From the NCBI GenBank assembly GCA_013298625.1, contig JAAFIF010000070.1, forward strand, positions 1 to 54,356: 54,356 nucleotides of DNA, in the 5' to 3' direction. Positions 41,025 to 48,997 of the stretch are shown here, piece after piece. Position 1 is the stretch's first letter. The number at the start of each line of letters is the position of its first letter. Position numbers and translations under genes: made by a program. The DNA comes from Myxococcales bacterium (GTDB lineage Bacteria > Myxococcota_A > Polyangia > Polyangiales > Ga0077539). Below the pieces are notes generated by a model. That model ran no database searches. It saw nothing but the letters and a program-made list of their open reading frames with translations, and was not told the DNA's origin.

Positions 41025-41524
41025 CAACGAGCTCCTGTGTTGCTGTGGGCGCGTCGCGCGTCGTCCTCGACGGACTCGTCGTGCTCGAAGCGCTTGTCGC
41101 CGCGCGAAGGCGAACGAGCGGCGTCGCGCGCCGCGAGGATGGCCCGCGAGGCCGCCAGCGGATCGATCAGCCCGTCGATCGTGTGGCCCGACTGCTTGTA
41201 CTCGAGCGCGACCGTCACGACGCCGTTCGCCGTCGAGAGCGACTGAATCTGATCGAGCGGAACCATCCAGTGCTTCGCCGCCGTCCCCACGAACAAGTCC
41301 TTGCTGCTGAGCTGAACGCGGTAGCCCTGCACCGCGGCGTCCGCCCAGCTCGCACGCAAGAGCAGCACCGCCACGAGCACCGGGAGCCACAACCCGAGCG
41401 TGCACAGCGCGAGCAGGCTGTGCACGAAGAGCAGCCGCGCGGCGTGCTGCTTCGCGGCGAGCGCCAGGTCGACGGCGAGCGGATCCGACGACGGTTCATC
41501 CAATGCGACGCGGTAGTTCGACAC
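41024..41524 (-). CDS. Membrane protein with PH-like domain
   Basis: I prefer the GTG at 41524 (166 residues, starting VSNYRVALDE), as the extra 25 residues from GTG 41599 look non-coding. One or two transmembrane segments occur at about 30-60 (LLFVHSLLALCTLGLWLPVL, VAVLLLR), followed by a beta-rich domain (VQLSSKDLFVGTAAKHWMVP, LDQIQSLSTANGVVTVALE), the layout of bacterial PH-domain membrane proteins. It is coupled to the small lipoprotein gene. Start uncertain. Confidence 0.65.
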   Translation of the reverse strand: MSNYRVALDEPSSDPLAVDLALAAKQHAARLLFVHSLLALCTLGLWLPVLVAVLLLRASWADAAVQGYRVQLSSKDLFVGTAAKHWMVPLDQIQSLSTANGVVTVALEYKQSGHTIDGLIDPLAASRAILAARDAARSPSRGDKRFEHDESVEDDARRAHSNTGAR

Positions 41525-41635
41525 GCAGTCCCATCGTATGTCGAAGGCTCGCGCTGTGTCCCGGGCGCTCCAGAAAGATCCTGAGCGCCAACGCGGCACG
41601 AATCTATGCGAGGGTCAGCGCGAGAGGCTGAACCG

Positions 41636-42253
41636 TTGACCGACTCGACCGCCCCCCATCGTCCGACCGCGTCGCAATCGAGCGCGCGACGACCGTTGAT
41701 CGTCCCTGCGACGCTCGTGGTCGTCACCTTCGCTGCGGCCTGCGCGCCGCCTGCGCCCGTCATGGACAGCGCGAGCGGCGATGCGAGCGACGCGGCCGCG
41801 TGCGTCCCGTGGTCGCCCGGAGCCGTTCAGCCTCCTGCCGCGAGCACGCGACCCGTCGTCGACATCACACCGTGCCCGCCGAGCATGCCGGGTCCCGCGA
41901 CGGCGTCGTGCCGCACCACAGCGGGATGCGACGTCGTGTACGACGCCGCGAGCGGAGCACAAATGCTCGCGTCCTTCGTGAGCTGCCGCGTGACGGACAA
42001 CCGCTGCCTCGTGACGTTCGACGCGACGGGCGCTCCCGTGTTCGTCCCGTGTCCGACCTTCGATCTGCCCGACGCCAGCTGCATCAACAACTTCGCGCTG
42101 CAGCAGGTGGCGCTGAGCAACTTCTCGTGCGGCGCCAACGCGCCGTGCGAAGCCATGGGGACGCCCGGAATGCGATCGGCGTTCGCGCAGCGGTCAGTGG
42201 ACGGGACGTACACAGCCCCGTCCTGCCCGTCCGAGTGCTTACCCTTCGTCTGA
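41636..42253 (+). CDS. Small cysteine-rich lipoprotein
   Basis: A TTG at 41636 with AGAGG upstream gives 205 residues; ATG 41606 is the alternative (215). The signal peptide ends VVVTFAAAC (lipid-anchored Cys), then a short acidic linker. The mature domain carries twelve or so cysteines (for example CVPWSPG, TPCPPSMPG, CRTTAGCDVVYD, CLVTF, CPTF, FSCGANAPCEAMG, CPSECLPF) and should be disulphide-bonded. No family recognised. It is divergent from the membrane-protein gene. Confidence 0.7.
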   Translation: MTDSTAPHRPTASQSSARRPLIVPATLVVVTFAAACAPPAPVMDSASGDASDAAACVPWSPGAVQPPAASTRPVVDITPCPPSMPGPATASCRTTAGCDVVYDAASGAQMLASFVSCRVTDNRCLVTFDATGAPVFVPCPTFDLPDASCINNFALQQVALSNFSCGANAPCEAMGTPGMRSAFAQRSVDGTYTAPSCPSECLPFV

Positions 42254-42289
42254 TAGCCACCACGCGGCCCCGTGCGGGTCGCCAGCGAA

Positions 42290-43120
42290 TCAGCGGCCGA
42301 TCAGCGCGTCGCGCGAAGGCAGCGCGTGGTCGATCACCGCGCCGCCCGCGCGCAAGACCGCGTCGCGCTCCCACGCGCGCGCCCCGTCGTGCGCCACCAT
42401 CACCGTCCGCGCGCCGAGCGCCAGCGCGACGGCCAAATCCAGCTCGAACACGTCTCCGCACAACACCATCGACGAGGGCTCGACGCCCGCGCGCTCGGCG
42501 ACCGAAGCGAGCGCGTCGAGGTAGCGACCCCGCGCGAGCGCGACGGGCCTGGGCGCCCCCGCGAAGCTGCGCGACGCGCCCATGGACTCGAGCCACCCCG
42601 ACGCCTTCGCGCTCGACGGCGACACCACGGTGAACTTCTGCGCGCCCCCGACGACGGTCACCGCCGCGCGCGCCGCTTCGCTGAGCCCCGCGCCGGCGAG
42701 CCTCGCCATCACCCGGTCGCGCGGCGAGTTGGAGACCACCGCGACCGTGTGCCCCTGCGCGATCAGCGCCTCGAAGAGCGCGGCGACCCCGTCGCGAAGC
42801 GGGCACGGCGCTGCGTCGTACGCGCTGTGAAAACACTGACGAACCGCGTCGTCTACCTCCGCGATCGACAGCCCCCTCGCCGCGAGCGACGCCCGCGCCA
42901 CCGCCGTCGCGCGCAGCCACGGATCCGCGCTGGACCGCGCCACGATCACGCCGTCCGACTCGACGTCCTCGGCGGCGTCGCGCAGCGAGAGCGCCGCTGC
43001 CCCGCCGAGCCAACGAGAGACGGCATCGAAGAACGCCGTCTCGAACCGCGCCACGGTCGGCCGCGGATCGGTGAGCGTCCCGTCGAAATCGAAGACCGCA
43101 GCCAGGGCGCGCGCGCTCAT
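42290..43120 (-). CDS. HAD-superfamily phosphatase
   Basis: ATG 43120 gives 276 residues with the haloacid dehalogenase motifs in order: motif I FDFDGTLTD (nucleophile Asp11, acid/base Asp13), motif II VAVVSNSPRDR, a Lys in the QKFTVVSPSSAKASG region for motif III, and motif IV VLCGDVFELDL with the magnesium-binding Asp. A helical cap of about 90 residues sits between motifs I and II (C1 type), as in phosphoglycolate-phosphatase-like enzymes. It should hydrolyse a small phosphorylated metabolite; the substrate cannot be read from sequence. Divergent from the 43187 gene. Confidence 0.88.
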   Translation of the reverse strand: MSARALAAVFDFDGTLTDPRPTVARFETAFFDAVSRWLGGAAALSLRDAAEDVESDGVIVARSSADPWLRATAVARASLAARGLSIAEVDDAVRQCFHSAYDAAPCPLRDGVAALFEALIAQGHTVAVVSNSPRDRVMARLAGAGLSEAARAAVTVVGGAQKFTVVSPSSAKASGWLESMGASRSFAGAPRPVALARGRYLDALASVAERAGVEPSSMVLCGDVFELDLAVALALGARTVMVAHDGARAWERDAVLRAGGAVIDHALPSRDALIGR

Positions 43121-43186
43121 CAGAAGGGCGCGTTCTGTACACCAAGCGCGAGCCCACGCCGAGCAGCTATCGTCGCGCTCACGTCG

Positions 43187-44227
43187 ATGCTCGATCACGC
43201 AGCTCCTTGGGCGGTCGCCCTCGTCGGTCTCTCGTCGATCGCCCTCGCCTTCGCGCGCCCGAGCGGCTCGTGGGCGCCTGCGCTCGTCGCAAGCGTCGCG
43301 TTCGCGCTCTCGGCGCTGTGGACCGAGCGGCGGCTGCGCGCATCGAGGCCGTTCGACGCGCACGGTCGCATGGCGCGCTGGAGGCACCCGGCGCACAACC
43401 CGCTCGCGCGCATCGCCGACGCGATCGCCAACAGCAGGCTGCTGTCTGCGTGGGTCGAGCCGCTGCCGATCGCGCCGATGGTGAGCGACATCGAGGACGT
43501 CGTGTACGTCAACTACCTGGTGCCGGCAGCGGCGCTCGAGCGGTTCGTTCCGTGGGGACTCGAGCTCGAGCGGCTGGGGCCCGAGGAAAGCGAGCCGCGC
43601 TGGGCGCTCTTCTCGGTGCTGACCTATCGCCACGGGCACTTTTCGTTTCGCTTCTTGGGGCCGCTGCGACGGTTGTTTCCCTCGCCCGTGCAGAGCAACT
43701 GGCGCATTCACGTGCGCGATCCCAGGACGGGCGTGCGCGGGATCTATTTCGTCACCAACGCCATCGACTTCGCCATGCCCGCGCTCGCCGCCCGGCTGTT
43801 CACCGAGGGGATGCCCATGCACGTGTTCGCTCGCTCGCGCGTCGCGCGCGACGAGGGCACAGGACGCGTCGAGTTCGAGTTCGAGCCGGGCGACGGCAGC
43901 GCGCCCAGCGCGAAGGGCGCGCTCGAGCCCACGGATGCACCGACGCTCGAAGGCCCGTGGCGCGAATGCTTCGGCGATTGGCAGGGATTTCTTCGCTACT
44001 GCGTCCCGCAGAATCGAGCCATGAGCGGCCAGCCGTGGCACGAGCGCGTCACGCGCCACGAGATCACCCTGCCGATCGCCCTCGACGCCGTGCAGCCCCT
44101 GCGCGGACAAGTGAGCTCTACGACGGCCAGCGAGATCGTCGGCGACGCAGCGCCCTTGTGCATGCGCGTCGCGGGCCTGCACTTCACGTTCGAAGCAGAG
44201 CTGCACGACCCGGTCCCGCCGCGCTGA
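43187..44227 (+). CDS. DUF2071 (YqjF-like) membrane-linked protein
   Basis: ATG 43187 gives 346 residues. Two hydrophobic segments at the start (about 8-25 and 30-46) suggest membrane anchoring, followed by a basic loop. The main domain matches the DUF2071/YqjF style, related to acetoacetate decarboxylase: VNYLVPAAALERFVPWGLEL, then ALFSVLTYRHGHFSFRFLGP and IYFVTNAIDF. Enzymatic function is unknown. Its 3' end overlaps the convergent minus-strand gene by 44 bp, which is unusual in this otherwise tidy window. Confidence 0.75.
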   Translation: MLDHAAPWAVALVGLSSIALAFARPSGSWAPALVASVAFALSALWTERRLRASRPFDAHGRMARWRHPAHNPLARIADAIANSRLLSAWVEPLPIAPMVSDIEDVVYVNYLVPAAALERFVPWGLELERLGPEESEPRWALFSVLTYRHGHFSFRFLGPLRRLFPSPVQSNWRIHVRDPRTGVRGIYFVTNAIDFAMPALAARLFTEGMPMHVFARSRVARDEGTGRVEFEFEPGDGSAPSAKGALEPTDAPTLEGPWRECFGDWQGFLRYCVPQNRAMSGQPWHERVTRHEITLPIALDAVQPLRGQVSSTTASEIVGDAAPLCMRVAGLHFTFEAELHDPVPPR

Positions 44228-45002
44228 ACCAGTAGCGATGCCGCACCAAGAGCGCGCCGAACAACCGCTGCTCGTGAAGCCCCACCACGGTCGCGCGCTC
44301 GCCGTCGGGCGACTCGCGCAACGCCCGCGGCGCGCGCGGTGATCGCGCGTCCCAGAGCGAGAGCGTCTCGCCGAGCGGCAAACGAGCTCTGCCCCAGCGC
44401 GTGTGCAGAAACACTCCGACCGGGTCCGACGCGCGCGACGGGCGACGGTCGCTCGTCAGCCGCGCGCCGCACAGCCCGCGGTCGTCTTCGTCGATGCACT
44501 CGAGCCGCAAGATGCCTTCGAGCACCGCGCCCGGCAGCGGAAAGCTCGCGCTCATCATCCCCTCCCCGTTCGCTTCGAGCACGCTGTAGGCGATCGCTTG
44601 CATCGTCTTCGATGGCTCGCTCTCGTAGCGCCGCACCACCGCGCGCAGGCACGCGCGATCACGCAGCGTCGCGACGGGCGCGGTCACCATCGTCTCGATC
44701 TGCGAGCGCTCGACGGGGATGCAGAGCTGCCCCACCCGCCGCGCGAGCGCGTGCCACACGCGACCGTAGCCGCGCGCCCACCAGCTCCACTCGGGCTCGA
44801 TCGTCAGGGCGAGCGACGCGGTCTGTTCGAAGAACGCGCGCACCGACGGCGCGACGCGCTCGAGCCGCTGTCCCTCTTGCGCGTAGCGCTCGAGCGAATC
44901 CACGATGCCCGCCGCGGCAGAGTCCGCGGCGCCGAGCACGCGCAAGTGCGCTTCGCCCACGCGACCGCGAGCGGAGAGCGAGGCGATCGCGCGCTCGTCC
45001 AC
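44184..45002 (-). CDS. Hypothetical protein of the epimerase operon
   Basis: A GTG at 45002, eight bases after the previous stop, gives 272 residues. No signal peptide or membrane segment is evident. Composition is balanced, with Trp-rich patches (EPEWSWWARGYGRVWHALA, HTRWGRARL) and a mid region ending RHRYWFSAAGPG. The last 44 bp overlap the 43187 gene on the other strand. It is the third gene of the operon led by the epimerase. Function unknown. Confidence 0.65.
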   Translation of the reverse strand: MDERAIASLSARGRVGEAHLRVLGAADSAAAGIVDSLERYAQEGQRLERVAPSVRAFFEQTASLALTIEPEWSWWARGYGRVWHALARRVGQLCIPVERSQIETMVTAPVATLRDRACLRAVVRRYESEPSKTMQAIAYSVLEANGEGMMSASFPLPGAVLEGILRLECIDEDDRGLCGARLTSDRRPSRASDPVGVFLHTRWGRARLPLGETLSLWDARSPRAPRALRESPDGERATVVGLHEQRLFGALLVRHRYWFSAAGPGRAALLRT

Positions 45003-45010
45003 GGACGCGC

Positions 45011-45562
45011 TCAGCTCTCGGTGAGGCGACGGCCTTCGATGAGTCCGTCGACCGAGAGGGTGATCGCGCCGTCGCTCTTGCGCAGCTCGCCGAAGCGCGC
45101 GCGGATGTCCACCGCCGTCGGCGGCTGGAGCTTCGGCGACATCCGCGGGCTGAATTGCAGGGTCTCGACGAAGTTCCACTCGAGGGTGGCCTTGGCGAGG
45201 CTGTTGTTGACGAGCTTGATGATCCCGCGCTCGATCACCGCGGGCAGGCCCACGAAGTCCGCTTCGACGATCTGCGGACGAAAGGTCATCACGCCGCTCT
45301 CGGGACCGTCCACGCTCAAGTCCAACGTGAGCTCCACCGTGCGAAACGCGATCGGAACGTTGATCCCCGCGACGTTCCACCGCAGCTTCGCCGGCGCGCG
45401 CAGCGTGAGGCCCTTGGCCTCGGTCACCGACAAGTGCTCTGGGGGCTCGATCTCGATCCAGCGATCGACGCCTTCGTCGCGGCCGAGCTCGATGCGCGCC
45501 GGCGTGACGCTGAGCAAAAACGCTCGAAGGTCTTCTTCGGTGACGACCAGCTGCACCTTCAT
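45011..45562 (-). CDS. Hypothetical beta-rich protein of the epimerase operon
   Basis: ATG 45562 gives 183 residues and overlaps the epimerase stop by 4 bp (ATGA). There is no signal peptide. Alternating strands dominate (MKVQLVVTEEDLRAFLL, LTLRAPAKLRWNVAGINV, VELTLDLSVDGPESGVMTFR), then a short helical stretch AVIERGIIKLVNNSLAKATL; the pattern resembles small lipid-binding barrel proteins. The role beside a sugar-nucleotide epimerase is unclear. Confidence 0.75.
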   Translation of the reverse strand: MKVQLVVTEEDLRAFLLSVTPARIELGRDEGVDRWIEIEPPEHLSVTEAKGLTLRAPAKLRWNVAGINVPIAFRTVELTLDLSVDGPESGVMTFRPQIVEADFVGLPAVIERGIIKLVNNSLAKATLEWNFVETLQFSPRMSPKLQPPTAVDIRARFGELRKSDGAITLSVDGLIEGRRLTES

Positions 45563-46599
45563 CGGGCTTTTCCTGCTTTGCGAGCGGCCTCGGCCTCGGT
45601 GAGCCAGAAGCCGTAGAGTCCACGGTCGATCTCGATGCGCTCGAAGCGGCTCGGGTCGCGCTTGCCCACCTGCCTCGCCCAGCGCGCCATGCGCTCGACG
45701 CCCGCCTCGAGTCCGACGTTCGTGCGCAGATCACCGAAGAGCTCTTCGCACACGTCGTGCTTCGTCCACGCGTGCTTGACCTCGTGCCGCGCCTCGAGGT
45801 GCGTAATGTTCTCGCTGACGCCCATGGCGCGCGCGACGGTCTTGGCCATCTCGAGGATCGTGTACGGCTGATCGGCGCCCACGTTGATCACCCGCTGGTA
45901 CGCCGCTGGGCGCTCTGGGGCCGCTGCGATGATCGGCGCGACGTCGGAGATGTAGCTGAACGCGCGGGTCTGCAGCCCGTCGCCGAACACGCTCATCGGC
46001 TCTCCCCGCATCGCCTGGTTCATGAAGATCCCGATCACGTTGCGGTATCGATCGGCGATGTTCTGCCGCTCGCCGTACACGTTGTGCGGTCGAAACACGA
46101 TGTACGGCAGACCCCACATCGAGTGCGCCTGCGCCAGGTCGAGCTCGACCGCATACTTGGCGATCCCGTACGGGTCCTCGGGGCTCGGGACCATCCCTTC
46201 GTGCATCGGAACCTGCCCCGCCCCGTACACCGCCAGCGACGACGTGAACACGAAGCACTTCACCCCGCCCACGTTCACCGCGGCGTTGATGAGCGAGACC
46301 GACCCCAGCAAATTGTTCGTGTAGTTGAACGAACGAATGAACGGGCTCAGCCCCTCGGCCGCGTACGCCGCGAGGTGATAGACGTAGTCGAACTTGTGCT
46401 CGCGAAAGAGCGCGTTCACGAGCGCCGCGTCCGTCGTCGTGCCCTCGACGAACTGCGCCCCCTTCGGGACGTTCTCGACGTAGCCGCCGGACAGGTCGTC
46501 CATCGCGACGACGTTGTGCCCGCGCGCCAGCAGGTGCTCTGCGACGTGCGAGCCGATGAACCCGGCCGCGCCGGTGACCAATGAAGTGGGTGCGCCCAT
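45559..46599 (-). CDS. NAD-dependent epimerase/dehydratase (NDP-sugar)
   Basis: ATG 46599 (MGAPTSLVTG) gives 346 residues. It is an extended short-chain dehydrogenase: NAD-binding GAAGFIGSH at 10-18, MDDLSGG, YHLAAYAAEG, catalytic Ser in FTSSLAVYG and YxxxK as YGIAK (about 150-155), then RPHNVYGERQN, DGLQTRAFSYISD and INVGADQPY typical of UDP-glucose/UDP-glucuronate epimerases. It likely converts nucleotide sugars for surface polysaccharide synthesis. It leads a three-gene transcript (overlap of 4 bp with the next). Confidence 0.9.
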   Translation of the reverse strand: MGAPTSLVTGAAGFIGSHVAEHLLARGHNVVAMDDLSGGYVENVPKGAQFVEGTTTDAALVNALFREHKFDYVYHLAAYAAEGLSPFIRSFNYTNNLLGSVSLINAAVNVGGVKCFVFTSSLAVYGAGQVPMHEGMVPSPEDPYGIAKYAVELDLAQAHSMWGLPYIVFRPHNVYGERQNIADRYRNVIGIFMNQAMRGEPMSVFGDGLQTRAFSYISDVAPIIAAAPERPAAYQRVINVGADQPYTILEMAKTVARAMGVSENITHLEARHEVKHAWTKHDVCEELFGDLRTNVGLEAGVERMARWARQVGKRDPSRFERIEIDRGLYGFWLTEAEAARKAGKAR

Positions 46600-46694
46600 T
46601 GCGAGCGAGACTATGCCGCGACCGTAGGCCCGATGCACTCGAAGTTCGCCCTCGCCGCCGCTACGATGGCCCCGCAGCGAAAGCGACGGTGTCC

Positions 46695-47366
46695 ATGAGC
46701 GACGAGAGCAAAGAGCCAGGCGGCGCGGGCGACGAATACGTCGCGAAGTACATGGAGGGCGGAGAAGCGCTCGCCATCGCGAAGAAGCGCATGCCCGCGT
46801 GGTGGTTCGCGCTGCTGGCTGTCCCTGGCTTGGGCGTCGCGCTCGCAGGCCTCAGCGCCGTGCTCACCAGCGGCGCGCCGATGATCGGCCTGCTCGCGAC
46901 GATGGTGGTCTCGCTCACGATGATCACGCTGATGTCCCTGCTGTTCTCGCACTTGCGGACCGTGGTGACCGAGCGAGTCCTGCACGTGCAGCTGGGGCTC
47001 TGGGGACCGAAGATCCCCATCGAGAAGATCACCGCGATCCGCGCGGCGATGTACGACTGGACCCGCTACGGCGGCTGGGGCATCCGCTACGGACGCGACG
47101 GCTCCATCTGCTACAGCGTCCCGGGCGGCACCGGGCAGTGCGTCGAGGTCGAGTGGACCAAAGACAACGGAAAGGCTGCCCGACACGTCGTCTCGGTCGA
47201 CGACGCCGCCGCCATCGTCGCCGCCGTCGAGCGCGCCCGCAGCGCGAGCACCGCAGGCTCCTCGGGCGTCCGCGTCGATGCATCCACGGCGCAGTCCGAC
47301 GAGCCCGTCGAAGTCAGCGATCGCGCAGCGGACACGGCCGAGGCGAGCAAGCGAAGCGCGCGCTGA
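46695..47366 (+). CDS. Membrane protein with PH-like domain
   Basis: ATG 46695 gives 223 residues. Two adjacent transmembrane helices occur at about 38-58 (WWFALLAVPGLGVALAGLSA) and 63-88 (MIGLLATMVVSLTMITLMSL), followed by a soluble domain with VTERVLHVQLGLWGPKIPIE, KITAIRAAMYDWTRYGGWG and RYGRDGSICY, and an Ala/Ser/Asp tail. The pattern resembles bacterial PH-domain membrane proteins, as does the 41024 gene. Divergent from the epimerase gene across 95 bp. Confidence 0.75.
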   Translation: MSDESKEPGGAGDEYVAKYMEGGEALAIAKKRMPAWWFALLAVPGLGVALAGLSAVLTSGAPMIGLLATMVVSLTMITLMSLLFSHLRTVVTERVLHVQLGLWGPKIPIEKITAIRAAMYDWTRYGGWGIRYGRDGSICYSVPGGTGQCVEVEWTKDNGKAARHVVSVDDAAAIVAAVERARSASTAGSSGVRVDASTAQSDEPVEVSDRAADTAEASKRSAR

Positions 47367-47380
47367 CCGAGGCGTGTCCA

Positions 47381-47398
47381 ACGGCGAGACATCGCCGT
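47381..47398 (+). terminator. Hairpin between the 46695 and 47504 genes
   Basis: ACGGCGA and TCGCCGT form a perfect 7-bp stem with loop GACA, 15 bases after the TGA at 47366. It is a candidate terminator without a T-run. Confidence 0.4.
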
Positions 47399-47490
47399 GT
47401 CCGCGCACACACGAGACCGCGTAGGTACCGTGAATTTCGCGGCGAATCGTCGCTGGCACCGTCGCTGCAACGAGAGAGGCACACCCACGA

Positions 47491-47496
47491 AGGAGG
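47491..47496 (+). promoter_or_regulatory. Strong ribosome binding site
   Basis: A full AGGAGG lies seven bases before the ATG at 47504. Most genes here have weak sites, so this lipoprotein may be well translated, and the site fixes the start codon. Confidence 0.8.
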
Positions 47497-47503
47497 TGCC
47501 ACC

Positions 47504-48526
47504 ATGCGCACCGCTCGCCTCGCTCTCGTCTCGCTCTCGACCCTCTTCTCTCTCGCCCTCGGCTGCCAGCCGATGGACAACGACCTCGACCTCGACGCGT
47601 CGACGCCCACGATGGACGCGCTCGTGACCGACGCGGCCGCCCCTGTCGCTCCGGCGAGCGCCCCGTTCGAGCATGGCGCGGTCCTGCACGAAGGCGCGGA
47701 CTGGGTCGTGCTCGCGACGAGCGACGAAGACCCCAGCGACGGAGCGTCGAGCGCGCACCCCGCGGGCGAGTTTCACCAGGCCGTCGTCCGGCCGCTCAGC
47801 GCAAGCGCGCGCAGGACGGCGAGCGCTCCGGCGAGCGTCCACGTGTACAAGGGCTCGCGCTGGGTCTGCGACGCGACGGTGCAGCCCGAGGTCGCGCTCG
47901 CGGTGGCCGAGCGCGCGATCGACGAGGACGGCGCTGGTTGGGACCGCGAGCTCGACGAAGTGTGGGACAACGGCCTGCGCGCGATCGCCGCGAAGCTCAC
48001 CGCCACCCGCGGCGACTGCTCGACCGGCGAGTGGGCGCGCGACGCCGCCCTCGAAGCGCCCGTCTTCGCCAGCGAGACCGCGGTCTCGGCGTCGATCGCT
48101 GCCGTGGCCTACGCGGCGCTGCGCGACTCGACCGAGGGCGCGCGGCTCGCTGCAGAGCACCGCGCTCAGTGCGACGAAGAGCGAAGCTGCGATCGCACCT
48201 GGGATCTGCGCGAGGACGTCACGCGCTCGGTCAAGCTCTTCACCACCCGCGACGGCCGCCGCTGGGTCTTCGCGGCCGCGCGCACCACCAACGCGTGCGG
48301 CGGCTTCGGCGCCGAGCTCACGGTGACCGCCGAGCTCGCCGCGGACGCGAGCGCGCTGCGAGCGCCGGTGTTCTCGACGGACCCGACGCGCGACGTCGAC
48401 GCGATGATCGAGCGCGAAGACGGCGGGATCGAGTGGCGCTCTGGGCAAGAGCGCCTCCGCTACGACGCAGCGCGCGCGCTGGTGATCGACCGCACGGACG
48501 TCCCCGTGTACGGCTGCGGCTGCTGA
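47504..48526 (+). CDS. Lipoprotein of unknown function
   Basis: ATG 47504, with AGGAGG upstream, gives 340 residues and a standard lipoprotein signal peptide (MRTARLALVSLSTLFSLALGC). A short Asp-rich linker is followed by a globular domain of about 290 residues with a few cysteines (CDATVQPEVALAVAERAI, RGDCSTGEWARDAALEAPVF, CDEERSCDRTWDL) ending YGCGC. No known family was recognised. One base separates its stop from that of the convergent TIMP-like gene. Confidence 0.85.
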   Translation: MRTARLALVSLSTLFSLALGCQPMDNDLDLDASTPTMDALVTDAAAPVAPASAPFEHGAVLHEGADWVVLATSDEDPSDGASSAHPAGEFHQAVVRPLSASARRTASAPASVHVYKGSRWVCDATVQPEVALAVAERAIDEDGAGWDRELDEVWDNGLRAIAAKLTATRGDCSTGEWARDAALEAPVFASETAVSASIAAVAYAALRDSTEGARLAAEHRAQCDEERSCDRTWDLREDVTRSVKLFTTRDGRRWVFAAARTTNACGGFGAELTVTAELAADASALRAPVFSTDPTRDVDAMIEREDGGIEWRSGQERLRYDAARALVIDRTDVPVYGCGC

Positions 48527-48527
48527 G

Positions 48528-48899
48528 TCACACTTCGCTCGACGGATTGCAGCCGCCGACGCGAAGCTGCCCGCCCGAGACGCGCTGCGCGTACACGTTG
48601 TAGCGCACGCCCAAGCGAAACGACGGGATCGGGCAGATCGTGAGCCCGCGCTGGCGAAGGACGCGCACCTCGCGGGTCGTGGCAGCGACGCCGTTCCATC
48701 GGGCGTGGACCGCGAAGGTGACCTCGATGTCGTTGCCGACGCGACGCGCCGAGCGAGCGATCCCACGAAACGCGACGCTGTACGTCCGAATGTCTCGTCC
48801 GTGGTCGGGCGGCGCGCACGAGCACGCGTCGGTTCGCGACGGAGCCACCATCGCCACCACGGCCGCGACCGCGAAGCACCCACGCAAGCGAGTCCACAT
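48528..48899 (-). CDS. Secreted TIMP/NTR-like protein
   Basis: ATG 48899 gives 123 residues. The signal peptide ends at TDA so the mature protein begins with CSCAPP, the Cys-X-Cys N-terminus typical of tissue-inhibitor-of-metalloproteinase (TIMP) and netrin-type NTR domains. Strand motifs agree: YSVAFRGIARSARRVGNDIE, VTFAVHARWNG, LTICPIPSFRLGVRYNVYAQ and a final GGCNPSSEV. Four mature cysteines could form two disulphides. In animal TIMPs the free Cys1 amine ligates a protease zinc; whether that occurs here is unknown. Divergent from the NADPH oxidase gene. Confidence 0.65.
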   Translation of the reverse strand: MWTRLRGCFAVAAVVAMVAPSRTDACSCAPPDHGRDIRTYSVAFRGIARSARRVGNDIEVTFAVHARWNGVAATTREVRVLRQRGLTICPIPSFRLGVRYNVYAQRVSGGQLRVGGCNPSSEV

Positions 48900-48997
48900 G
48901 AACGCGATGCTAACGGACCGAGACCGCGCCCGTCTCGTCTACAACCAACGGCTGCGCGAGACCTCGCGCCAGCGCGCCGATCACCGTACAAACAGCC

